Shown piece by piece: positions 1 to 8,194 of a stretch of DNA of 31,502 nucleotides. Within the stretch, counting starts at the first letter, position 1. Each line of letters opens with the position of its first letter. The stretch is from JBBDIO01 sp040880365 (GTDB taxonomy: Bacteria > Chloroflexota > Anaerolineae > Caldilineales > Caldilineaceae). The notes below the pieces were generated by a model. The model was not told the origin of the DNA. It searched no databases and was given only the letters and a program-made list of their open reading frames with translations. The stretch is taken from the NCBI GenBank assembly GCA_040880365.1, contig JBBDIO010000144.1:1-31502 (forward strand), written 5' to 3'. The position numbers were made by a program, and so were the translations under genes.

Positions 1-61
1 AGCCTATACTGCGTTGGTTGCCGAGACAGCCACGCTGATCAACGAAGCCAATGGGCGCTAA
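1..61 (+). CDS. C-terminal end of an upstream gene (partial)
   Basis: Reading frame 2 is open from the window edge to a TAA at 59-61 and encodes about 19 residues ending in NEANGR. The composition (alternating Ala/Leu/Glu/Thr) looks like a normal helical protein C-terminus. The stop lies 20 bases before the next plausible ATG, as expected for an operon junction. Nothing can be said about function. Frame 1 is also open here, so the evidence is only composition and position. Confidence 0.45.
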   Translation, partial: AYTALVAETATLINEANGR

Positions 62-81
62 TATTTTCGCAACACCACACC

Positions 82-1173
82 ATGCAATTTAAGACGGAGC
101 TTTTTCCCCGTTTCAACATCACCAGCATGTCCGGGGTCTATGCCGGTGTGCGCGCCGATCTGTACTATCGCCTGCGCCTGTGGCGGATGGATCAGAACAC
201 GAACGCAAGCTCGGAGCAAAGCACGCCGACCTTGCGCTGGTATCAACTGAACATTCCCGACACTGTGCCTACCGTGCCCGACACCCCCGAACCTGCATGG
301 CAGCTGCGTCGTTATGCGCCCGCCGACGCCACAACACCCGCTGACGTTGAGGAAGACATACTGCTCACGCTGCCGCCCCAGGCCCTGGAACCTGGTCACG
401 AATCCGACGCGGACATGCGCAGCGCGCTACCGCGCGCGCTGGCAACTGCCGGGCTAGCGCTCCACGCCTGCGGCACCTGCCACTTCTGGCGTGCGACTGG
501 CGACTCGTCCGCGCCGATCGGCTCCCATTCCGGTCGTTGCACATGGCACACCGTCGGGAACCTGCCGGAAGCGCCCGCGCAGTTAGCCGCCGACCTGGCC
601 GCGCAATCCGGCCTGGCGTTGGGCTGTATACACTGGCAGCCCGGCGACCCGGAAGCCGCACCTGCACCCGACTCACCCCAGCAGGCAGAGCCACCTCCAG
701 CAGCGCCGCCACCCGCAGCCAAACCCGGTTTCTGGGCGCGCCTGCGTGGAAAACGGCCTGCATCGCCCGCCAAACCCGGCCCCGACCTGGCTGTAGGCGA
801 ACGCAGTGGCATCAGCGCCGGCACCGAACCTTGCTTCGCCTGTCCCGGACGTCTGGCAAATCTGGGCGCGCTTGTTGTAGAATCAGAGCAAGGCGATCCG
901 CTCACCTATAGCGTGTGGCGCTGCCGCAACTGTCACGCGACCTATCTCAATCGGTGGGCCGACCGCTGGGTGCGCACCGAAACCCTGGAAACCGACGAGA
1001 GCCACTATCGGATTGCACCCTGGGAAGCTGCGCAAACGCTGACACTGATCCGCGGCGCGCGCGCCGGTGACCATCCCCAGGGCCGCACCCAGCGCGGAGA
1101 ATTGGGCGCGCACCTAGCCGCGTTTGCCCAGAGTGCCGATCTCATCAGTCGCCAGATCAAACAGGGCCGCTAG
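82..1173 (+). CDS. hypothetical protein with three cysteine clusters
   Basis: A 363-residue protein of unrecognised family. Three clusters could bind metal: CGTCHFW at about residue 133 with a further Cys downstream, CFAC at about residue 251, and CRNC at about residue 277 followed by an aromatic stretch (ATYLNRWADRW). The last two CxxC pairs could form one zinc ribbon. Between the first cluster and the ribbon lies a Pro/Ala-rich linker (about residues 190-225). There is no signal peptide or clear membrane segment, so it is probably cytoplasmic. No strong ribosome binding site precedes the ATG at 82; an alternative ATG lies at 187 (Met36). It is followed by the M23-like gene on the same strand. 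Function unknown. Confidence 0.7.
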   Translation: MQFKTELFPRFNITSMSGVYAGVRADLYYRLRLWRMDQNTNASSEQSTPTLRWYQLNIPDTVPTVPDTPEPAWQLRRYAPADATTPADVEEDILLTLPPQALEPGHESDADMRSALPRALATAGLALHACGTCHFWRATGDSSAPIGSHSGRCTWHTVGNLPEAPAQLAADLAAQSGLALGCIHWQPGDPEAAPAPDSPQQAEPPPAAPPPAAKPGFWARLRGKRPASPAKPGPDLAVGERSGISAGTEPCFACPGRLANLGALVVESEQGDPLTYSVWRCRNCHATYLNRWADRWVRTETLETDESHYRIAPWEAAQTLTLIRGARAGDHPQGRTQRGELGAHLAAFAQSADLISRQIKQGR

Positions 1174-1320
1174 AATTGCCCCACACGATGGCACAACGAT
1201 TTGGCGCAAACAGCATCGCGCGCCAGGTTTGTGTCGCAAATCCGTATCGAAATGACAGCGTCGCGACCCCTTTTGGGCGCGTGCGCCGACCAGCCTAGAC
1301 AAACGAGTACACGCAGGCGT

Positions 1321-2571
1321 ATGTCCCACTCGAACCAGCAACACCCGGAAAATAACCCCATGCCCGGTCTCGCCCAGGTTCCCACCGGCGAAACCGCCAA
1401 CGCGCCGCACCTGCGGCTGGAAACCCGCCCCGCACTGTTGATTGGCGCAATCAACGACACGCTGCCCTTTCCCAATCTGGGGCCGACGCAAGAGCTTTGT
1501 TTCGACCTGGGCATCACCGCCTATCATGCGCCCATCGAACTCACCGGCCTGGTCTTCAAAGGCTACAGTGGTCATCAGCTTCTATTCGAGCAACGCTGGC
1601 CTGCCCGCCTGATTCTTCAAAAAACCGGAGAGTCCAGCCTCACCATCGGCGCGGGGACGGGCCTGGCCGTGCGCGGTCTCTATTTTCTGTTGCACGCCTA
1701 CGAACCGCTAGGCTTCATCGAAGTCACCGCGGTCGGCAAGATACGCCCATCTGCCGAAAATGCCGGCGCTGAAGTTTCTGAAGAAGGCGCAGAGGAGAAC
1801 GCCACTTCCGCGTCCTCCGATTCCGCGTCCTCCGATTCCGCGTCCTCCGATTCTGCGTCCTCCGATTCTGCGTCCTCCGATTCTGCGGCCACCACTTCCG
1901 CGACCACCACGCAGGCCGTGCTGCAAATACCCATCACCTATCACACCCAGAAGACCGAAATCCACTTTCCGCTGGAAGGCGCGTGGTGGGCTATCCAGGC
2001 CGGCGACTGGAGCGATCACCACAAACGCGAACCCTATAGCCAGAGCTATGCGCTGGATTTTGTGCGCCTGGGCACCGACAACGAATTTTTCTACGACCGG
2101 GGCCTGGCGCTGGAAGATCACTACAGCTGGGATGCGCCGGTCTATGCCGCGGCCGGGGGCAAGGTTGCCTACCTCTGTTACGACATGCCCGATATGCAGC
2201 CCGGCGAAATGCCCGATCCGCGCATGTTCCGCGATGACTCGCGCCGTGTGCTGGGCAATGCCGTCGCCGTAAGCCATGCCAACGGCGAATTCAGCTACTA
2301 TGCCCATCTGCAACAGGCGTCGCTCGAAGTGAACGATGGACAGATGATTCGGCGCGGGCAACGGCTAGGGTGCGTTGGCAATAGCGGTCAATCGCCCGGA
2401 CCCCATCTGCATTTTCATCTGATGGAAGGTCCCAATCTGTTTATCGACCGGGGCTTACCCGTCAAGTTCACCCAATTTTGGGCGGGCGGACAATACTTTG
2501 ATACGCCCACCCAGATCCCAACCCGCATGATTGTTCACGGTCCGGCCCGCGAAACGCCGCCCACTCCCTAG
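1321..2571 (+). CDS. M23-family metallopeptidase-like protein with Ser/Ala/Asp tandem-repeat linker
   Basis: About 416 residues from the ATG at 1321; the frame is open further upstream, but that part looks non-coding. The N-terminal half (about residues 25-150) is an unrecognised beta-rich domain. A linker at about residues 163-187 carries five tandem copies of SASSD. The C-terminal half is an M23/LytM-like domain: SYALDF with Asp246 as likely zinc ligand, YYAHL with His329, and HLHF with His362 and His364. The usual His four residues before the Asp is replaced by Ser, so this is the variant seen in 'QxYAxDF' M23 proteins and activity is not certain. M23 enzymes cleave peptidoglycan cross-bridges. 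No signal peptide is visible, which is odd for a wall hydrolase. The next gene starts 16 bases downstream. Confidence 0.8.
   Translation: MSHSNQQHPENNPMPGLAQVPTGETANAPHLRLETRPALLIGAINDTLPFPNLGPTQELCFDLGITAYHAPIELTGLVFKGYSGHQLLFEQRWPARLILQKTGESSLTIGAGTGLAVRGLYFLLHAYEPLGFIEVTAVGKIRPSAENAGAEVSEEGAEENATSASSDSASSDSASSDSASSDSASSDSAATTSATTTQAVLQIPITYHTQKTEIHFPLEGAWWAIQAGDWSDHHKREPYSQSYALDFVRLGTDNEFFYDRGLALEDHYSWDAPVYAAAGGKVAYLCYDMPDMQPGEMPDPRMFRDDSRRVLGNAVAVSHANGEFSYYAHLQQASLEVNDGQMIRRGQRLGCVGNSGQSPGPHLHFHLMEGPNLFIDRGLPVKFTQFWAGGQYFDTPTQIPTRMIVHGPARETPPTP
1807..1881 (+). repeat. five tandem 15-bp units encoding SASSD
   Basis: Five nearly identical 15-base units lie back to back inside the M23-like gene. 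Each encodes Ser-Ala-Ser-Ser-Asp. Units differ only at a third position (TCC versus TCT), and a degenerate sixth unit follows. The period is a multiple of three, so unit gain or loss keeps the frame. They form a flexible hydrophilic linker between the N-terminal domain and the peptidase domain. Confidence 0.9.
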
Positions 2572-2587
2572 GAACCCAAGCCCGCAC

Positions 2588-3142
2588 ATGCCCAACAACA
2601 ACTCTCGACCCGCCCCTGGCGACGAACTCTATACGACCGTAGACCAGGATCAGTTTGACGATTTAATGGATTTGACCGGTCAGCAGGTCGCCCAGGTCGT
2701 GCTCTGGGATGATTCGATGGCGGCTGCGCTGGAATCGACCGCCGCGCCCAACGCGGATGATCTCGCCGATGACCCAGCCAATACCAGCGAGGCCGGTGGT
2801 GCCGTTGCAGACACCATTTTCGACCTGGATCTCTATCTCAAGGATGGCGTCTATTTTGAACTCTATGGCGTCCAGTTTTATCCTTCGCTCGACAGTGAGC
2901 CACTCACCGGGTATGATACTGTCCAGGCCCACCTGCGCGCCCTCATCCAGGAGGGCCTCTGGCTGGATGACCTGGGAGTTGACGAAGAGGACGGTTTAGT
3001 GCTTATATTATGTAGACGGCGTACACCGTTGCTCTATGTACCGGCTGGCGCCTGGTATCTGGATGAATGGGACGAACTGCCCGACGACTCGCCCGATTCG
3101 CAGCAAGACGAAGACCAGGACGACGACCAGGACAACGACTAG
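2588..3142 (+). CDS. acidic hypothetical protein
   Basis: A 184-residue, strongly acidic protein from the ATG at 2588. The frame is open upstream, but that part overlaps the end of the peptidase gene. The middle (about residues 80-165) looks like a folded domain alternating hydrophobic strands with acidic residues (FDLDLYLKDGVYFELYGVQF, TPLLYVPAGAWYLDEW). The C-terminus is a tail of almost only Asp, Glu and Gln. No family is recognised. It lies 16 bases after the M23-like gene, so the two are probably co-transcribed. The acidic tail suggests binding of cations or a basic partner, but that is speculation. Confidence 0.7.
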   Translation: MPNNNSRPAPGDELYTTVDQDQFDDLMDLTGQQVAQVVLWDDSMAAALESTAAPNADDLADDPANTSEAGGAVADTIFDLDLYLKDGVYFELYGVQFYPSLDSEPLTGYDTVQAHLRALIQEGLWLDDLGVDEEDGLVLILCRRRTPLLYVPAGAWYLDEWDELPDDSPDSQQDEDQDDDQDND

Positions 3143-3257
3143 AACGACGAGGACTCGAACGAGAAATCTATCAGAGGCACGTCGCTCGCCATTTTCATTA
3201 CCTTATTTTCATCATCCGACGTTTGAAATCAATTCCAATATCCGTGGAGGAAATGCA

Positions 3258-3752
3258 ATGCTTCCGCTCACCACCATGACCGCGACGCGCACAGCGCCCA
3301 ATATGTGGCTGACATCAATCTATTCCGGCGTCATCACCGCGATTGCCGGGCTGGCGTTTGTGCTGTTGTTCAAGGCCGAAATGCCGGTGCTGTATATCCC
3401 CGCATTCCTCTTGCTGGGCGCGGGTCCTGTCTTGGGCTACGGCTTTGCCACCGGACGGCTCGGCTCCGACTGGAAATCGCTGATCGGCGGCATTCTGGGT
3501 TTTCTGCTGCTTATCCTGGGGCCGATTCTGTGGGCAATCCTCGTGGGCGCGCTGGATAAAACCCAGAACGTGGGCAGATTGCTGTTGGGCAGCGTCATTG
3601 GCCTGATTCTGGGCATCGTCGTCTTTCTTTCGCTTGGTTCGCTCATGGGTCAGGACCCGGCCTGGTTTGGCTTTGGCTTCATCATGGGCTGGGCAGTATG
3701 GGGCGGCACCGCAGGCGCAACCATGATCGCATGGGGCAACCCCGAAGGTTAA
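3258..3752 (+). CDS. small multi-spanning membrane protein
   Basis: A 164-residue protein with four predicted membrane segments, roughly residues 19-38, 41-60, 75-100 and 108-130, and a final hydrophobic stretch near 135-160. Gly/Leu-rich segments dominate. The start is chosen because GGAGG at 3246-3250 lies seven bases before the ATG at 3258; an out-of-frame ATG at 3253 is too close. Family not recognised. It is the last gene before the terminator at 3795-3826, so it closes the operon that begins at or before 82. Confidence 0.75.
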   Translation: MLPLTTMTATRTAPNMWLTSIYSGVITAIAGLAFVLLFKAEMPVLYIPAFLLLGAGPVLGYGFATGRLGSDWKSLIGGILGFLLLILGPILWAILVGALDKTQNVGRLLLGSVIGLILGIVVFLSLGSLMGQDPAWFGFGFIMGWAVWGGTAGATMIAWGNPEG

Positions 3753-3794
3753 ACCGGCTCCGGGCAAACTGAATCTAATCACAAATAACAAAGG

Positions 3795-3832
3795 GCCGAC
3801 GGTCGGGTAAGCTTACGACCGTCGGCTTCTTT
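3795..3832 (+). terminator. intrinsic terminator after the membrane-protein gene
   Basis: An 11-bp perfect GC-rich stem (3795-3805 with 3816-3826) encloses a 10-base loop and is followed by TTCTTT. It sits 43 bases after the stop of the membrane protein gene and separates that operon from the PucR-family gene. Confidence 0.85.
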
Positions 3833-3913
3833 ATGCCCCTCTTTATACCCCCGGTTTCCCCAGTTTACGCGCCGGTTCACTACACGATCAGATTTTTGTG
3901 CAGATAGCTCAAA

Positions 3914-3942
3914 TTGCACGAACGCTGTTTTTTTTGTACAAT
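3914..3942 (+). promoter_or_regulatory. candidate promoter of the PucR-family gene
   Basis: TTGCAC at 3914-3919 and TACAAT at 3937-3942 are separated by 17 bases. The -10 matches the sigma-70 consensus at five of six positions; the -35 matches only the TTG. Transcription would start near 3949 and leave a leader of about 145 bases before the ATG at 4094. Dyad-like TTGTGCA/TTGTACA motifs overlap both boxes. Confidence 0.45.
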
Positions 3943-4084
3943 CCGCCGGATTCGATGCTAAACGGATGTCGCAAACCCTTGGCTACGCTACAGATGGCAC
4001 GTGTCTCGTCCGTGTTCAACCCGACATCGCCCAGCCACAAGCCTTGGGCACCGCATAACGCGGCTTGCGCCTGATTCTAGATAT

Positions 4085-4101
4085 TTGTGCAAAATGTACA
4101 A
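4085..4101 (+). promoter_or_regulatory. imperfect dyad over the start codon of the PucR-family gene
   Basis: TTGTGCA and TGTACAA flank a 3-base spacer; the two arms are inverted repeats with one mismatch. The dyad covers the ATG at 4094. The same half-site occurs at 3896-3902 (TTGTGCA), and a perfect palindrome TTGTACAA lies at 3934-3941 over the -10 box. This arrangement would suit autoregulation, but it is inferred from sequence only. Confidence 0.35.
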
Positions 4102-5761
4102 GAGTTCCGCAACAATCGAGGATGTGTACCGGCTGGCGTTGCCGGCGGATTCCCAGCTATTGGCCGGTGAAGAGCTCCTGGGCCGTCCGGTCAGTTGGGC
4201 ATGTAGTCTGCGCCCCAGCCCACCGGCTTTCCCCAAGCTGGATGGCAACGAGCTTGCCCTCATCGACATGAACGACTTGCGCAAACTGGATCCCAAGATG
4301 CAACTGGATCGCGTGGTGCGCAGTCTCGAAGGGGCGCGCATTGCCGCAGTTGCCGTACAGGGGCCTTTTGCCCCCAGTGCCGTTGACGCCGCGCGCGCCA
4401 GCCACCTCGCGTTCTTTCACCTGCCCGACACAGTGCCTCTGGTCCAGGTCGAGCGTGCCGTGATCCGGCTCATCGTTGACCGCGCCGGTTATATTGCCCA
4501 ACGTTCCAGCGAACTCCAGCGTGAGCTGAATCAGATCGCCCTCGACGGGGGCGGCATCGAGAAGATCGCGAGCCGACTCCATCAATTTGCCCAGCAGCCC
4601 ATCGTCATTCTCAAAGAGGACGGCAGCCTGGCCGGCAGTGCCGGGCTTTCTAATGTGGGCGAAAAAGGCTGGAACCAGATATTGGCCGCGCTACCCAATA
4701 TCATGTCCCTGCGTAGTTGGGCAGTCACTCGACCCGCGGCGGCCGCGGGGCAGGAAGCCGGTGTCATGCCGCTGGCCTCGGCGGTGACCATCGAAGCCCA
4801 GCCCTTCCGCGAAGCCGTAATTGTACCCATCGCCGCCAACGACGGCATCCGCGGCTACTGTCTGCTGCTCCGCCCGGGGTTGCCGGGCAGCCAGAAAGGC
4901 AATTCGGTGCAGGAAATTTCGGCAGTCGAGGAGATATCCGTTCTCCAGGGGGCAGGCGCCGCGGCCCTCGAATGGGCCAAGCAAAATGCCATTGGCATTG
5001 CCGAAGACCGGATGCGCGCCACCTTTGTCGACGAGTTGCTCGCTTCCGAAGTGGCCGATGAACAGGCCTGGATTCAACGCGGCACATCGCTCAACTACGA
5101 TCTCACCCGCCCGCATGTGGCATGGGTGATCGACGCGCGCAACGTTCCTAATTGGCCCACGCCGCTCATCCGTTTTCTGGATAGTCTGAACGTACATGCG
5201 CCCTACAGCCGCCGCGAGGAAGGCTTGCTCCTCTTTTGGCCGATAGACAACGCCAAGAGCGGGCGCGAGCTGAAAGTCGTAGCCAACGACCTGGTCTCGC
5301 ATCTCCAGGAACGCAATCCCCAGGCCCAATTGGTGATTGGCATTGGACGACCTGCCGCCGGGCCTGCCGAATGGCTCCACAGTCGCCAGCAGGCGCGCGA
5401 AAGCTGGCGTCTGGGCAAAGAGTGGAAAGGTGCGCCTGTCACCTATTTTGGCGATCTGGGCCTCTATCAGCTCCTCACCGCGCTGGGTGCCAATCCCGAA
5501 GCCGCCCGCTTCTTTCGCAAGACCCTGGGGCGGCTCATCAGCCACGACGACAACAAAAACGCAGAGCTGGTGGAAACGCTCGAAGCCTTTTTCGCCTGCC
5601 ACGGCAACCTGAGCCAGACCGCCAATCGCCTCCACATCCACCGCAACACGCTCACCTATCGTCTGGAGCGCATCGCAACCATCACGCAGCTGGATCTCGA
5701 CGACGCAGATGCACGATTTTCACTGCAACTCGCGCTCAAGCTGCGTCCTGTGATGAAATAG
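4094..5761 (+). CDS. PucR-family transcriptional regulator
   Basis: A 555-residue regulator. Residues 5-125 match the N-terminal PucR (purine catabolism regulator) ligand-sensing domain, beginning SATIEDVYRLAL. The centre (about 130-300) is a GAF-like sensory region, followed by a CdaR-type GGDEF-like domain (about 300-450). The last 65 residues are the PucR/CdaR helix-turn-helix: LVETLEAFFACHGNLSQTA then LHIHRNTLTYRLERI. The start at 4094 is preferred over an upstream GTG at 4001 because the PucR domain starts within five residues of it. The gene stands alone between two terminators. The family regulates purine, amino-acid or sugar-acid catabolism; the target here is unknown. The 8-oxoguanine deaminase at 12829 is a possible regulon member, as inference only. 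Confidence 0.88.
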   Translation: MYKSSATIEDVYRLALPADSQLLAGEELLGRPVSWACSLRPSPPAFPKLDGNELALIDMNDLRKLDPKMQLDRVVRSLEGARIAAVAVQGPFAPSAVDAARASHLAFFHLPDTVPLVQVERAVIRLIVDRAGYIAQRSSELQRELNQIALDGGGIEKIASRLHQFAQQPIVILKEDGSLAGSAGLSNVGEKGWNQILAALPNIMSLRSWAVTRPAAAAGQEAGVMPLASAVTIEAQPFREAVIVPIAANDGIRGYCLLLRPGLPGSQKGNSVQEISAVEEISVLQGAGAAALEWAKQNAIGIAEDRMRATFVDELLASEVADEQAWIQRGTSLNYDLTRPHVAWVIDARNVPNWPTPLIRFLDSLNVHAPYSRREEGLLLFWPIDNAKSGRELKVVANDLVSHLQERNPQAQLVIGIGRPAAGPAEWLHSRQQARESWRLGKEWKGAPVTYFGDLGLYQLLTALGANPEAARFFRKTLGRLISHDDNKNAELVETLEAFFACHGNLSQTANRLHIHRNTLTYRLERIATITQLDLDDADARFSLQLALKLRPVMK

Positions 5762-5795
5762 GCGGCCGCCACCACGGCGAGCACACTGCAAAAGA

Positions 5796-5857
5796 AAACC
5801 CTGTAGCAGTACGCAAGCCATTGCAACATCGCGCACCGCTACAGGGTTTGTTTTTGT
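5796..5857. terminator. bidirectional terminator between convergent genes
   Basis: A 12-bp perfect stem (5796-5807 with 5838-5849) encloses a 30-base loop. It is followed by GTTTTTGTT on the plus strand and by a T-rich run on the minus strand. It lies between the stop of the PucR-family gene (5761) and the stop of the glycosyltransferase gene (5874), so it can serve both. Confidence 0.8.
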
Positions 5858-5873
5858 TCACTAAACAGGTAGG

Positions 5874-7205
5874 CTACGCTTCCAACAGCTGTGCCAGTTC
5901 CTCATCCGAAACCACGCGCTTGGCCTGCACCGCCCGCCGTTTGGCGAGCACAGGCGCCAGCCCTGCCAGCCCATCGAACATGCCGCGCAACGTTGCCTGC
6001 GCTTCCTTGCCTTCCACAGCTTTCAGGGCGGCGGTTGCCCGCCCCAATTGCGCCCCCAGAATAGCCCCAGCATTGCGCAACAGCAGGCCGGTTGGCATAT
6101 TCTTCGCCAGCGTCCACAGCGTATTCCGGCCTACATAATAGCTCGCCATACTCCCACCGCCGGTCGCGCTCAGACGATGATAGACCCGTGCGGTCGGCAC
6201 GAAGACGGTGCGCAGTCCCAACAGGCGACTGCGAAATGCCAGGTCTACATCTTCCATATACATCCACATGGCTTCGTCAAAGCCGCCCAGCAGATTCCAG
6301 ACATCCCGGCGAATCGCCGCCGCACCGCCACACGCGCCGAAAACCTCCAGCTCCTGTTCAAAGCGCGGCCCATCCTGTTCCCACACGCCCCGATTACGCG
6401 GAATGCCATCGCGCCCCAGCGCATCGCCTGCCGCGTGGATTGTGTCGCGCCGGTCGAAGAGCAGCAACTTGCTGGCAAACAGGGCCGCTTCGGGGTGACG
6501 GCAGATGGCCTGCGCCAACTCGGCCAACCAGGTAGGTTCGGGTTCCGTATCCGAATTGAGCAGCACCACAAACCGCCCGCGCGCGGCCGCCGCGCCCAGA
6601 TTGCACGCCACGGCGAAGCCAACATTTTGTCGGTTTACGATGAGCCGCGCGGTCGGATAATGTTCCTCCAGCCATGCCAGAGATTGATCCACGCTGGCAT
6701 CGTCGACCACAATCTGCTCAAAATCCTGGAAAGTTTGCCCCGCCAGAGCCGCCATCACCGTGGGCAAATGGTCCATTCCATTGAAGTTTGGGATGATCAC
6801 AGTAAAGAATGGTGGAGCAACCGGCTGCAATGCGGCATATTCACGCGTGGGGCGCGGCTCAAATTCCGCATTCGACGCCCGAAACGTCTCCAGATTCAAC
6901 GCAATCTGATGCCGCATCACCACCCGATTGTCGCTCTGCAACTCGCTATAGGTGGGATCGGCCATGATTGGGCTGGATTCGCGCTTCTCCGATTCACCTG
7001 AGCCAGCGGAATCCGTCGCCGCGCTTTTCGGCGTACGCCTGGGGTGGGGGCGGCGCGCAGGGATTTTGGCATCACCCGCGCCATCTGGCGTATGCCCATC
7101 ACCATTTTCAGGGGTAGCCCGTTTATTGGTACTGCGCTTGGGGTTCGCGCCATTGGCATCCTGCGCCGGAGAAGTCTCGCCCGCGCCTTTCTCTTCTTCA
7201 CTCAT
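5874..7205 (-). CDS. family 2 glycosyltransferase (rhamnosyltransferase-like)
   Basis: 443 residues. Residues 1-110 are low-complexity (Lys/Arg/Pro/Ser-rich) and probably disordered. The GT-A domain follows: FFTVIIPNFNG opens it, VVDDAS contains the nucleotide-binding Asp pair, LLNSDTEPEP holds the DxD-type metal site, and the YMEDVDLAFRSRL region supplies the ED catalytic-base motif. This is the pattern of GT2 enzymes related to WbbL rhamnosyltransferases, which move a sugar from a nucleotide donor onto a cell-surface glycan. There is no membrane segment, so it is likely cytoplasmic and membrane-associated. It is 56 bases downstream of an RmlD-like gene, which fits a rhamnose donor. A second possible start is Met81 at 6965, just before the catalytic domain. 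Confidence 0.85.
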   Translation of the reverse strand: MSEEEKGAGETSPAQDANGANPKRSTNKRATPENGDGHTPDGAGDAKIPARRPHPRRTPKSAATDSAGSGESEKRESSPIMADPTYSELQSDNRVVMRHQIALNLETFRASNAEFEPRPTREYAALQPVAPPFFTVIIPNFNGMDHLPTVMAALAGQTFQDFEQIVVDDASVDQSLAWLEEHYPTARLIVNRQNVGFAVACNLGAAAARGRFVVLLNSDTEPEPTWLAELAQAICRHPEAALFASKLLLFDRRDTIHAAGDALGRDGIPRNRGVWEQDGPRFEQELEVFGACGGAAAIRRDVWNLLGGFDEAMWMYMEDVDLAFRSRLLGLRTVFVPTARVYHRLSATGGGSMASYYVGRNTLWTLAKNMPTGLLLRNAGAILGAQLGRATAALKAVEGKEAQATLRGMFDGLAGLAPVLAKRRAVQAKRVVSDEELAQLLEA

Positions 7206-7261
7206 CAGTCCACTTTTTCTTTCAGATATCTGCGCATCAGATTTATGTGCAGTCCTGCGGA

Positions 7262-8122
7262 TTACTTTCCACCCGTGCGTGTTAGCACACCGGATTCAAC
7301 ATATTCCCGCACAGCAGCTTGCCATGTAGGCAATCGAATGTCGAGCGCGGCCGCAGCCTGATTCACCAGCACCGCATGTGGTGGCGGCGTGACCGCCCGC
7401 GGCCATTCGGCGGCCGTTATTGCTTCCAAACGTGTAGAACAGGCTATTTGTTCAAAGAGATATTGGGTCCATTCAAAACGCGAAGTCCACCCCTCATTCA
7501 CCAGGTGGTAAGTTCCAAAACGCTCGCTGTTTACCAGTTCAAAAATCGCCGTGGCAACATGCGGCGCATAGGTAGGATTGCCAAACTCATCGGCGACCAC
7601 CTTCAACACATCGCGCCCTGCCGCCGCCTGCAAAATTTTGGCCGGAAAATCCCCCGTGCCACGCCCAAACAGCCAGGCCACACGCACCGTATACAGGCGA
7701 TCCCATATCTGGCGCACGGCTACTTCGCCTGCCAGCTTGCTGCGCGCATAAACGCCACCGGCCTGTGGTTGATCATATTCCCGATAGAAATACCCCAGCG
7801 TCCCGGCAAAAACTTCATTCGTGCTGATATGGACCAGGGGCGCGCCACAAGCTCGACAGCCTTCGGCCAGATATTTCGGTCCCAGCGTATTCGCAGCATA
7901 GGCCACATCCGGTTCGGCTTCGGCCTTATCCACCTGCGTATACGCAGCAGTATTGATCACCAGATCCGGTCCCAGTTGGGCCACGGCGCGAGCAATGTCT
8001 GGCACAGTGATATCGTGGTCACGCCGCTGCCAACCAATCGCCTGAAGCTTTGGTTGCTGTGCCGCTACATGCAAGAGCGCCTGTCCCAACTGGCCTTGAC
8101 TTCCTACTATCAATACACGCAC
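7262..8122 (-). CDS. rfbD: dTDP-4-dehydrorhamnose reductase (RmlD-like)
   Basis: 286 residues, the normal RmlD length. The Rossmann motif GSQGQLG is at residues 7-13. INTAAYTQVDKAE is the typical RmlD segment, and the short-chain dehydrogenase triad is present as Thr101, Tyr125 and Lys129 (YARSK). The usual STDYVFDG motif reads STNEVFAG, a mild deviation. RmlD reduces dTDP-4-dehydro-L-rhamnose to dTDP-L-rhamnose with NAD(P)H in the cytoplasm. The start codon is GTG. It lies upstream of the glycosyltransferase on the same strand. The other rml genes are not in the window. A related NAD-dependent sugar reductase is possible but less likely. Confidence 0.85.
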   Translation of the reverse strand: MRVLIVGSQGQLGQALLHVAAQQPKLQAIGWQRRDHDITVPDIARAVAQLGPDLVINTAAYTQVDKAEAEPDVAYAANTLGPKYLAEGCRACGAPLVHISTNEVFAGTLGYFYREYDQPQAGGVYARSKLAGEVAVRQIWDRLYTVRVAWLFGRGTGDFPAKILQAAAGRDVLKVVADEFGNPTYAPHVATAIFELVNSERFGTYHLVNEGWTSRFEWTQYLFEQIACSTRLEAITAAEWPRAVTPPPHAVLVNQAAAALDIRLPTWQAAVREYVESGVLTRTGGK

Positions 8123-8157
8123 GCAAAAGGTTCTTTCTCACAGTAGATAATATGGAG

Positions 8158-8185
8158 ATTAAAATATGCATCACGCGGCACTCAA
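8158..8185 (-). promoter_or_regulatory. weak candidate promoter for the rfbD-glycosyltransferase pair
   Basis: On the minus strand, TTGAGT (8185-8180) and TTTAAT (8163-8158) are 16 bases apart, about 35 bases upstream of the rfbD GTG. The match is partial and the region also follows the pcm stop, so readthrough from pcm is an alternative. Confidence 0.28.
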
Positions 8186-8194
8186 CCAGGCCAT

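Noticed and set aside
1807..1881. CRISPR-like or intergenic repeat array
   Set aside because: The units have no spacers, are 15 bases long and are in frame within a coding gene.
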